A DNA stretch of 64,000 bases from Bugula neritina (lineage: Eukaryota > Bryozoa > Gymnolaemata > Cheilostomatida > Bugulidae): contig OZ037767.1 of NCBI GenBank assembly GCA_964035545.1, positions 12,891,301 through 12,955,300 on the forward strand. Reading direction: 5' to 3'. Shown here piece after piece: positions 34,701 to 46,700 of this stretch. The notes below the pieces were generated by a model. The model was not told where the DNA came from. It saw only the letters and a list, made by a program, of their open reading frames with translations, and did no database searches. The stretch's first letter is position 1, and each line of letters begins with the position of its first letter. The position numbers and the translations under genes were made by a program.

Positions 34701-37700
34701 AGGCCGAGTTCATCACGCAGGACGGGCTCTGAAAATGGAAGGTGCTGCTTTTCGAACTTACGTCTGCGCCTGCTACCTTCCAGTGACTCATGGAGCAGGT
34801 CCTGAGTGGTTCACACTGGACGACCTTGCTTAGTTATCTTGATGATGTCATACTCATCTCCCACGACTTTGACACCCATGTCAGTCGGCTCAGAGAAGTG
34901 TTTGACAAACTTTGAGCTGCTCGTCTGAAGCTCAAGCCCTTTAAGTGTGCATTATTGCAACAAGAGGTTAAGTACCTGGGCCATGTAGTTGGTTGAGACA
35001 GGTTTGCCGTCAACCCCGGGAAAGTACAGGCTGTGAAGGACCGGGCGGTTCCTGTCGACTTCCCTGAAATGAGAGCGTTCTTGGGGTTGGTAGGGTACTA
35101 ACGACAGCACATACCCGACTTTGCAGGAATTTCTCAGCTGCTAAACCGGCTGACAGCAAAAGGAGTTTGTTGGCAGTAGGCGCATGCAGAACAGCAGGTG
35201 TTTGACCACTTCAAGGATCGCATGATGGAGGCACCCATCTTTGCGTACTCTGATCCAGCAAAGGAGTACATTTTAGACACTGATGCCCGTGACCACAATG
35301 TGGGGGCTGTGCTGTCTCAAGTCTAAGATGGCCGTGAGGTGGTGGTAGCTTACTATAGTAAAGCTCTGTCGGCGCCTGAAAAAAAACTACTGTACGACCA
35401 GGAGAGAGCTCCTGGGAGTAGTCAGGGCAGTCAAAAACTTTAGACCATATCTGTATGGGCACACGTTTAGGTTACAAACAGACCACACGTCCTTGATATG
35501 GCTGTGTCGATGAGCTGAACCTTCTAGCCGAGTAATGCGCCGGCTTGAGTTTTTATACTGAATCGAGTACTGACCCGGTAAGAAACACGATAACGCCGAT
35601 AGATTAAGTCGCCACTGGACAGATGGATGTAGGCAATGCCTAATTATTGAGTACAGGGATAGTGGACCCCCTCGCTCAGATGTAGAAGAGCAGATAAGCA
35701 AAACATATATATACAGCTGGGAGGAAGGACAATTCCGGTCTGAACCCCTCCCTTTAAAGCTGTTAACAACCTTCATGTAAACCCTACACTGCTCAAGAAT
35801 GTCAAGGAGCTGTGTCGGCTTCAAGCTACGCTACCTGGGGTGGTAGGTGATCTAGTCTGGGCCAAGAAGGAGAGACAGCTGCCTAGCGAGGCTAAACAGC
35901 AAGTCAAATGCACAGAGTCCAAGTATTTTTGCGACCGCTGGGACTCCCTTCAATTCAATGGTGATGGGTTGTTAACGATAACGTTAGCAACTGACCAAAA
36001 TTACCAGGAGCAGGTGAGCGTAGTCTGTCCCTTTGACTCAGGTGACTCGATGTTTTCAACTTCAGTGATACTGGCCCGGTATGATCCGGGATGTCCAACT
36101 TCGGGTGCGGAAGTGTGAGATCTGCCAAGCCAGCAAGCATGGCCGCTCCACTGAGACCGCGGGAAGGCGTCGCTTCCATGCCGGTCATCCGTGACAGGTA
36201 GTTGCTGTAGATCTGGTAAGCCCCATGCTCACGTCTGTGAGAGATAATAACTGGATACTGGTGTTAACTGACCACTTTATGCGGTGGGCTAATGCGCTGG
36301 CTATTCCAGATGCATCAGCCCTCACGCTGGTCAGGGCCTTAGATCAGCAGGTATTCCGTTATTTTGGCTTGCCAAAACAAACTTGTACACTCTGATCAAG
36401 GTGCGATCTTTGTAAGACGTGGGGGGTTAACCAGAGTCAGACGATCCCATATCACCCGCAAGAGAATGGGGTTGTGGAGCGGAATAACCGAATGCTAGGG
36501 GACTCACTGAGAAGCCTGCTTATTGGTAAGAGCCAGGAAGAGTGGGACTTGTTGCTGCTAAAAATAATGTGAGCCTACCGTAGTATTCCTCACTCCAGTA
36601 CACTGAATCCCCCTACTTTTCTCATGTTTGGTAGAGAAACATGGGTTTTTGAACACCTAACCTACAATGTTCCGGCTCCGGAGAGTGCATCCATTATTAC
36701 GTGAGTAAGCTCATTACATGAATGAGGACGGTTCCTGAGGTGTTACGTGAGCAGCAATGGCAGATAAGGAGTGGCGACTCTGATGACCCTCTTTTGTACA
36801 AGGTGAGCGACTGGGTCTGGATAAGCAGTCATTGCCGGCGGTGCGGACAGGCGGCTAAGTTACAGCCAAAGTTCGTGGGTCCTTTTTGCATGATTGAGGT
36901 GATGCCAAATCACACGTCTAAAGTGGAGCGTTCTGGCCAAGTATCGGTCCAAAACGAAGCACGACTGAAGACATGTCGGGTGAGTCTTGATGCAGCAGAA
37001 CAGGCTGCTTTACTCCTAGAGCTTGCACGCTGTTTGACCATGAGGAGACGAGGTATGGTATATAAGGAGTTGGAGGAGGTGCTGCAAGATCAGAAAGGAG
37101 TGGCCGACGTGCCGACCAACCAGCCTGGCCGCCCCAATTTCAGGAAAAGGTGGCTGACACACCAGAAGACCTGTGAGGGCTGGCCCCATCACCAGTGGAG
37201 CCGGCCGACATACCTGTCATTCCTGATGATATAGAAACTCCTTAATTTCATGAGGAGGAGGTATCTAGGGAAGAACCACTTGTACCGGTGAGCCCCCCGC
37301 ACTGTAGACTCCACCTATAGTCGTAGAGTCACCAGTGGCAGCAGCCTCCTCCCAGTACAGTTGGAACGTAGTCAACCTACTAGGGCTCCACCATCTTATT
37401 TAAAAAAATTATTTTGTGATGCAGTAGATAAACCACCATCAGCTATCATCAAATAAATTTGGAGGGACAAGCAATTGAGAGTTGTGGTTTTTAGATATAA
37501 GGAAACACAGCTGTGAGTTGCGTACCCAGTAGCGTATATATTAACGCCAGTGGGAATACAGAAAAAAGCAAAGCTAGCTCGTCGGTGAAAGGGGGTATTA
37601 TGTAATCACTTTCTTCATGAAGAGCATTCTTTTCAATGTTAACTGTCGAAGTGCGAGCACGTACTTGGCAAGCTGGCGACTACGGAGCTCAAGTGGACAG

Positions 37701-40700
37701 GCTGATAGCACGGCTGTCTTATGGTGAGTCTACTAGTGAAATTATATAATTTAATTAGAACTTAGCTTAGTTGCATGTATCAGCTTCACTTTATCATAAC
37801 GACAAAGTTGGATTCATGAAGCCAGATGATTTCATTGACGACTTAGAGTAGAATAGTCACCCGCACGATTTTGATAATTAGAAGATTGATAGACTGTTTT
37901 GCTCAGCTGTAACTGTCGTACTGACCGGTTGGAAGCCCCTACAACAGAATCTGGTACTCTGTTGCAAGTGAGACTTAGAGAGGACCTAGAAGATTTCTTA
38001 ACACCACCGTCACGAAGTCACCTTCCTTCTTACTCGTCTATCTGACACTGGATTCTTGGTGGATTTTTACTGCAGAGCAAGTAGCTGTCCTGACGAGTGG
38101 TGTTGCTCTTTCTCCATTATAATGTTTATTTTATATGAAAATGTAACTAGTGGATCACAGCGATCATCGTTAATACAATATCATAAACTCCTTATATTCT
38201 ATAATAATATCATAATTATCTGCGTAGAAAGGTTACCAAATGATAGTAATAGACAATTATTGTCATTCAATCGTTCGAGGTGGGAGAGCCTGTAATTTTG
38301 TTCAGTTTTCTTATTATGGTTATCACTACAGCAGTGTTACATGTTGATGATTGACTCTGGTTAGATCAGTAAATTCGGGTATGAGGCCTAAAACTTGTCC
38401 TCTCTTCTCCTCTGTGGCTCTTCACTTTGAGCCCCACACTCGTCATGTATGAAAATTTCATTATCAGAACACTTTTCTTCTGTCACACAGTGCAGCCGAT
38501 TATGTTCAAGTTGCCCTGTCACGTGATTTGACATTCTTTCTGTGTGTTTTATTTTATGTTTTATCTCTAAATGTTTCATACTGTGTGATTGTTTTTTGCA
38601 CTACTCTTTTGTTATCTTACGTGATATTCTATTGTATATTTCGTTGAATAATGCGGTATTGTTCTGTATTATTTTATGTTATTTTGTTTTATGTTTTCTA
38701 TTTGTAAATCTACAACCTTCACGCCAGCTAAGACTACCAATTACCGTTATTCGTTCCTTTTCTGGAACCAACCTCTTCTGTTTCTCTCTCTGATGAATAC
38801 ACAGAGCCCTGAGCTCCTCCAGTGACCCCTTGTTCTGTTACCTTCTACCAATATCCCAAGAGCAGGGCTCCTATTATCTTCGGCTTGGCCAACACAGATT
38901 TTGTGACGTTCTTTGGTGTATAAAGAGCAGGAGAGAGCAACCGCAAAGTTTCGTAGTCCTTGGTTAGTACCGACACCAAGGTTTCTGCCTCTATACATCA
39001 CCCGTAGCCTGAGGAGCTTGCCTTTTGATAGGTCGGAGGAGTGTAAGGGTTGTGCCCCCATGTACATATGCATGTAAAGAGTTGTGTTATCATGATGTAG
39101 CGAAAGGACAGCTCTCTTAGTAGAACCTGTTATCCTAATGCTTAGCGTCCATCATCTACTCAGCCTGCTAGTATCTGCCTACTACCCTACTAACATACGC
39201 TATGGACAATGGGAAAAGCTTCGTGATTAGAACTATTTTAATCCAGTTGATAGCAATTGTGCTTGGATAGCCGGCAGTTAGGCAGTGGATTAGTTATAGA
39301 TAAGTTGTGTATGCTCTTTCTGCAATTATATGTAACGTGTTTTTGTTGTGTTGTGTAGTTTAATTTTGTATTTTGTGAATTAAATAAACGCTTTATAATC
39401 TACTTTAATTTGGCAGAGTTGCATTACTCTAAATATCCAGCAATTAGTGAACGCACAGCTTTACAACAATATTAAAAATATTATTTTAAATTGGGCAAAT
39501 TACTTTACACTAAAACCTTTGCTGCGTATAGTTTATAGCTGGTGTTAAATTTTAGACTATGAAAATCTTGTTTTTCAACAACAGTAGCTTTAATCACTAA
39601 AATAGGTGAACAAATTATACTATTAAAGTACTCTTCACTCAAGAAGAGACAACTTTGCAAAATTGATCTGACACTCTCGTGGAAAAACGATCAATCTGAG
39701 CATACTTCTCAGATCGATCTCAGCAAGATCGATTTGAGATCGATCCATGGAAAGCCAGTGTTTGGTATTCGACTACTAGAAATCTACTTACTGGAAAATA
39801 ATTATTAAGTTCAACTAATGAACATACGTTATTATCTAAACAACATTGCATATACTACTACATGTTGTAAGTACACATTGAAATAAATGCTATAGTAGTC
39901 ACTCACCTTTATTACAAGTGCAAGTGTAATATCCATCAGTATTGGTACACCTAGCATTAGGACTACAGTCATTTAGATTGGGATCTTCACATTCATTCAC
40001 ATCTGATACTACGGGGACATCATTAACAACTATAAATGAACGACAAAATGAGGCATCTGTATTACTGTAAGAAAACAAAAGTCATCAGCAGATGGAGCAC
40101 AAAAAACATTTTTTTGTCTCGCAATTTTAAGTGCCTACAATTATGGTAAAGCAAAAAGGTAACAAAGCTATCACATTAAATATTCCGGAAAGATTGACTC
40201 TACCTTAGACTGCTAGCAAGCATATATCACAAACTCAAGCATTTGAAAAACACTGACTTTTCATAAATAGAAGATCACAAATGTGAGGTCAATCAATGAG
40301 AAAAAGCATTAACTCTCTTTTACAGCTAAGGTATAACAAGTGTCTTAAAATCTTTCTTGCCACGCTTAGATGCAGTTGCTTCTTGATGTACGGAATGCCA
40401 GTGACAAAGGCTAGAAAAATAATGCTATAATAACATAACCCAATATCTAACCAAGATTAGGGTTGCTGGTGATGGCCGAGATTTGCTGAATGAACTCCGC
40501 AGTGTTGGCCGGTGCAGAGGAAGTGACATTATCATCATCTTTCTCCTCAACAGCAATAGTAGCGTTCACAATAAAGCTGCCGCATGAAATTCGGAAAATG
40601 CTACACTCGATGACTCGGGTCACAGCTGTCTGTATGCTGTCACACACCACCAACTACACAAATATACTCTTTTGTAAGACACACCCAAGCTTATAGTTCT

Positions 40701-43700
40701 TGTTCCTGTGAGAAATATTTTATGAAAAAGCATTTTACCAAATTGTCCTAAGAATTTATTCAGATGAGACACAGGAGCAATTATGACTGAATATTTTTCC
40801 TAACATCACCAATGGCCTTTGTCAGAGTCTAAACCCTTGAGTTTGCGTTTAATAGGCAAATGCTGTAACTTATAGACCATGACTGCTCTTTTTTGTGAGA
40901 CACTAGTACAACTATATAATTGTTAGTTAGGCATAAACTATGAGTCAGTTTACTTCATTTAGTACACACCAGCAAATTATGAGTTTAAGGTTTGCTCAAA
41001 ATCTATTAAAATTTACTATACATGGTGTTTTTATGTGCTGGTTTTAACTACGCATAACAGAAAAGGCTGGGAGGGGATTCCCCAACATTAAAGCACAAGT
41101 CATTGTCATATGCACTTAATATTCTATATGTGCAGACCGTTACGAAAAAACCGTAACGGTTTGTAACCAAAACTAGCTAAATAATTATAGGGAAAAACAT
41201 GGAAAATGAAGCAAAATTAAAACGAACTTTGATTATTTAGGTGTATTTATTGGTGTTTTACTAGTTTTGGCCAAAAAATCATGTTCATTACCAGCTAAAT
41301 TGTGAAAAATAGCCAAAAACTGAAGATTTTGAGTGTGTACTAAATTAAGTAAAATGACCCCTATATATCTGTACACTTTTGTGCAAAGCACAAACTACAG
41401 CATTATGCTCTTTAGTGAGCTGGCTAAGTGAGACATTTAGGTGAAACTTACGTAGAAAGCCTGATAGGATTCCGAAGACGTATCCTGCAGTGCCGAATCA
41501 TCACAAGTAAAATACAGGCTTGTAAAAGAAATAATTCTAATGGAAACTGAAAACAGCTTTGTTCGACTTCCTTTTTTAGGCTTAGCAAAAGCAGTGGTAG
41601 TAGGAGTAGTAGTAGCAGCAGTAGTAGTAGTACTGGTAGCAGTAATAGTAGTGGTAGCGATAGCGGTAGTGGTAGAAGCAGCAGTAGTGGTAGTAGCGGT
41701 CACAGTGGTAGAAATAGAAGTAGTAGTACTAGTAGGAGCAATAGTACTAGTGCCGGTGGTAGTGCTAATAGCTGTAGACGTAGTAATACTAGTAGGAGTG
41801 GTAGTGCTAGTAGCAGTAGTAGTACTAGGGATAGTAGTGCTAGTAACAGCACTGGTGGTAGATGGTGTAGTGGTTGTAGAAGATGTAGTTGTCTGCGTGG
41901 TTGTGGGTGGAGGATCACAGCTGTATCCTTCTGCTGCTCCATTCACATCACAGCAACTGTCACAACATGAGATAGCATTTACAGCACAGCTGGCTGCATT
42001 TAGTGAAGGACAGAGAGAGTGTAAATCTCCATGCAGACAATCTGGTCCCAGCCATGGTTTCTCATGTGAAGGACAAGTTGCACAACACTTTGACAGTACA
42101 GTAGATGATGTAGCACAGTCTATAGCTCCTGCTGTTGCACATGTCAAATCTGAGTTTGAGAAAATTAGACCTCGCGCATCGCCAAATGGGCAGTTTACTG
42201 AAAACCAGATCAACAGTTTAAATTAGTAAAATTAAATCCGTAAATTTCAATGTGCACAATAAGACAAAGACAGTTTACAGGCAAATTGCAGGCTTCATGC
42301 AATCATAACACTTTGTAAAAAGGCAAAATAATCATTTTATACCCGAGTCTCAATTAAGTAAGAAACACAAAGGACTTCAGGCAATAGGAAAAGTTGGGAG
42401 CTAAAAGTTCAACGTCAAGTTAAAAGTGGCATAGTTTCAAGATAATTCCTTGTGTAGCTAGCACATTGTATCACCCTTCACCTCTGTAAAAATTTCAACT
42501 TGCATTACAAATAAAAAGAATAAAATATAACTTTTAACAGATATTTATAGATTTCAAGAGTACTCAAAGCTATTACTATTTCAAAAACACAACAGACATG
42601 TTTTTTTTTGGTAATAGGACAAAAAAGGTTAGATCATGTAAGAATTATACTAGAATGTTCTTTATTTGCATAGTGGAATTTAAGGCTTACACATTGTTTT
42701 GTGTTGTTTTGTGTCATTGTTTCAGCTATCATGAAAAAGAGAGAACGTCCCCAAGTTAGTTGATTTATGGAAGACGCCGAAGCCATGATTTTAGTTGCCT
42801 TTATACCTTCACGATTTTCGGTCAAAAATTCAATTTGGCCGGGTTGAAATTTCTCCGAGTCGCATTGCATTGTAAAAGGCACTCGTTGAATTTTTTGTAC
42901 TGTGATAACTTGTTCGGCCAATTTTAGAATAGGAGTAATTACTCCTTGTAAACATCGTTATTTAGTTATTACTTTGGAGATTAGACAACGTACTTATACG
43001 GTTATAATTATATAGCCTACGCTTTTTCAATTATCGCTTTTATGCTTTCCGCTTCACTAATTCACGACGTTTACAAAAGGCATCAAATGGCTATTATACG
43101 AGTCAAATTTCAATTTTAGAAAGTGAGCAACCGCATCAATATGATTTCAAAAAGTTTCAGTTTGACTATAAAGGGGTACTGGACAAGCATTATTAACTTA
43201 AACTCGGTACTTTTTCAGCAGAGGTATAAACGCAACTTTATTACCACAAAATATAATACAAGATAATACTAAAATTATTACAAGATAAGTGAGACAATTG
43301 ATTATTGTGATTATGCACAAAATAATAAATTAATAAAATAGCATTACAAATAAATGTTTACATAAATACGGAACATCTCCCACAGAATAGAAAAAGGCTA
43401 GATGTTTTAAGAGGGCACCTAATCTGCCATCTAACTAGGAGGCTTCCGTTCTCTGGCTGAACGTCGTAGGTTGTCGCAATGATATGATTGGTGGTGTCAA
43501 CTTGAGTGCTACACTAGCATTTTTTTAAAGATCCTCAGGTGTCTCAGGACTCGCTGGCTCAGTGACAAGCGGTCTGATATCTCGTCGGTTTCTTCGAAAG
43601 AAGTTGTTGTTGAGCTGTACAGCATAGGCTCTGTTAGTCAATTAATTGTTAATCTGTGCCTTCTGCTATTTTTCCGGTGCTAGCTTCAGTTCCAAATCAA

Positions 43701-46700
43701 AAGTAGTTGCCCTTCTTCAAAACTACCAAATCTCTTGCACTGTCATTAAATCTCTGCTGCAGTTTTTCGTTGCGACTATGCTTTTCTCACCAACCCTGAT
43801 TGCCCTCTGCTTCTGGCTTGACTTGTAGTGGAACTGACCTGGTGGGCTTTCCGATAAATTGCTAAATTGGGCTGGCCGTCAAGTCTTCTTTGGTGGTATT
43901 GATATGTTCTAGCGAAGCAAGTTTGGGCTCTTCACATATTCAGAGTATGCGTTTAATTATCTTCACAGCAGACTTTGCCGTCCCATTATATTGAGGATGA
44001 TATGGAGAGCTGGTGGTGTGTCTGAAATTCCATGATTGGCTAAAAGTAGAAAACTGGTGTAAAGTAAAGTAAAGTAAAGTCCAATGTCAGTGTGAACTTG
44101 TCTGGGTATCCCCAGTTTTCCAAAACAGCGCTTTAGAGAGTCTATTACAGTCTCTGCTGTTTGGTTGTTCAGTTGGTTGTCCTCAAGGTAGTCAGTCGTA
44201 TGGTCAACAATAGTAACGTAATGAGTGTGGTTGTATTCAAACAAGTCGACTCCTACTTTTGTCCAAAGTTGTTGGAGAACTGTGTAGAGTAAAAGCGTTT
44301 CCTTCTGTTGTCGGGGAGCATCTATTTGACATTGTCGACAGCTAGCAATATTGTTTTTGATGTCCTTGCTGATGCCAAGCCAGAACACTGTGTGGCAGAT
44401 ATATTTTAGTGTAGAGTTAATTCCATTATGGCCAGTGTGAAGTAGTTGGAGAAACATTCTCTGGAATGCCTTTAGAATAATGGCTCTTACCCAATTGTAA
44501 ACAATGCCATTGTCAATGAATAGTTGATCCTGAAAGTGTTTGTACCTGTCATAAGTTGTGCAGTTGGAAATGTTCCAGTCATGTTTAATAAGGTTTGTCA
44601 GTGTTGTAAGTTCATTGTTCTGTGCAGTAGCAGTTCCGCTGTTGTAAATCAAGTCATCACAAACAGGAGCATCATTATTTTGAGAGTCAATGTGGAAGAT
44701 GTGTTCTGGTAGTTGTTGATAGTTGGGAGAGTCAAAGTATGAGTCTCTTGAGAGTAAGTTAGCCGTGATTTGTTTAGCACTTTTTTGCCAAGTTACTCTA
44801 ATGTTAGGGTATCTTTGTAAGTGAAGAAGCATAGCCTTCAACCTCCGGGATGCCTTATAAATGGATTTTCTGAAAATAGATACAAGGGGTTTGTGGTCAG
44901 TTTGGATAATGACAGCATGGTGACCAAAGATATACTGGTCAAAGCGTTCAGTGCCAAACACTATGGCAAGAAACTCAAGCTCTAGTGATACATAGTTCTG
45001 TTCTGATTTTGTTGAACTGCGAGGTGCATATGCTACAGGCTCGCCTCCTTGCATGAGTGTTGCACCCACACCAGTATTTGAAGCGTCACTTTGTATAGTT
45101 ATTGGCTTGTTGCAGTTGAAGTATTGTAGAGTTTTGGAGTCAATTGTTAAGGTGTTCACTATTCAGTCTATTAGAAGCGTTCAATTGGTGGTCAGTCCAG
45201 TGAAAGTCTCGGGCATTGTCTTGTGTCAGTAAACGCCGTAATGTTTCAGATTCCGATGCTAGATTGCTAATAAATTTTGACATGTAGGTTATGTGACCAG
45301 GGAACCGTTTTACTTCTTGTGGAGATGACGAAGGTCTCATCTTAAATATAGCATTCACTTTGTTAGGATCAGGTTTATTTCCATTAGTTGTTAGTATATG
45401 CCCAATGTAAGGTAGTTCGTCCTGAAGGAAGGGGGATTTTTCCTTGTTCAGTCTCAGTCTTGTCTGTCAAGCATGTTTGAAAAGCGCTTCAAGGGTGCTA
45501 TCATGCTCTTTCCTTGTCCTTCCGAAAATTAGGATGTCATCTGCAACTATGGTGATGCCATTAAGATTAGCAAGATTTTTCGTGAGCCTTTTCTGGAACT
45601 CCTTCGGTGCTGATGCAATTCCGAAGGGTAGCCTTAGGTACTTGTATTTTCCTATGGGCGTCCAGAAAGTTGTCAGATTTGTAGATTATTCAGCTAGAGG
45701 AATTTGATAGAAACCTTCTTTGGGGACACACAAAGAGAACAACTTGGCATCGTTTAATTGTAGCAAAACATCTTTCAATGTTGGCATGACAGAGTGGTTT
45801 CGTTTAATTGCTTGATTAGGATTTTGCAGATCTATGCGAGTGCGTATTATTTCATTAGGTTTGCGTACTGGCTGTAGATGACTTATCTAGTCTGTAGGTT
45901 TTTCTACCTTGGTGATAATTTGGCATTGTTCCAGTTCAAGAATATTCCTGATGAGATCTGATTTCATTGACAAGGGCACCTCTCGCTGTCGGATTTGCAC
46001 AGGTACAGCTTCAGCTTTTAGCTCTATCCTATATTCCTGTTCAAATTTTCAAATTCTAGTAAATATGTCATCAAATTCAGTCAGTAAAGTCTGAAGGTCT
46101 GAGTCAGTGGTGGCAAAGTTTACATTCTAGCTTTTGGTGCAGGGCATTTTTAATAAATCCAGGTGCAAAAAATGATTTCTATGACAGCAAGCTGTGTTGG
46201 ATGGTTTCCATAACTAAGAATTTTAATGTAGTGTAACGTTCTTGCTTGTTTAGTATCTGTATACGTGTCCACCCCAGTGGTGCACACTTGCTCTGGTCAT
46301 ACAAAGTTAGTACAGTATCAGTCGGTGTAAGTTTCGGTCTACCTAGCTTGCCGTGGTCAACAATATTCAAAATATTGCATGATGCACCAGTGTCAAGTTG
46401 GAATTCAATGTCATAAATAGTATCTGCCTGCTAAGCAGTGAGTATCACTAATAGTTTATCATCCCGTACTGTAGTGGAGATAGTACTTACATTTTGATAG
46501 TCACTGTCTGAAGAGTAATTCCAGGTGACTTGATTGGCTGCTTCGTTTGGGTCGCAATAATGATGCATACGTGACCTGCAGTATGCGGCAAAGTGGTTAA
46601 ACTTTTTGCAATGATTGCACTGTTTCCCATAAACTGGGCATGCTCGAGGTGGGTGCATGCCTCCGCAGTTTCCACACCTAGAAACACCAATTGATCTTCT

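Larger units (their letters stand above)
32483..39468 (+). mobile_element. Gypsy-2: decayed Ty3/Gypsy LTR retrotransposon
   Basis: The LTRs 32483-32907 and 39042-39468 both start TGTAAGGGTTGTG and end ACAACA, and differ at scattered sites. A degenerate tRNA-Leu-type primer site is at 32909-32927. It lies antisense to gene B. Pol is broken by stops. About 1.4 kb of unassigned sequence sits between pol and the 3' LTR. No target duplication is visible (GGTC left, ATAT right). Confidence 0.9.
32192..39906 (-). other. Gene B intron holding Gypsy-2
   Basis: Apart from the element at 32483-39468 the intron has short flanks. Both flanks carry related AGATCGATC-rich sequence (about 32400-32455 and 39690-39762). 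Confidence 0.6.
32054..40653 (-). other. Gene B SEA, EGF and follistatin-like exons
   Basis: Exon 40452-40653 (202 nt) encodes the second half of SEA with ECSIFRISCGSFIVNATIAV. Exon 39907-40029 (123 nt) encodes DVNECEDPNLNDCSPNARC. Exon 32054-32191 (138 nt) encodes GRVCAKLCSDNSCSAGEVC and PVCQC with six Cys. A 7.7-kb intron holding Gypsy-2 separates the last two. Confidence 0.8.

Noticed and set aside
38747-39073. 108-residue minus-strand frame at the end of Gypsy-2
   Set aside because: It runs antisense into the 3' LTR and has no recognisable motif.
41540-42226. 228-residue plus-strand Val-rich frame
   Set aside because: It is antisense to the gene B stalk exon, which has conserved Cys and valid splice sites on the minus strand.
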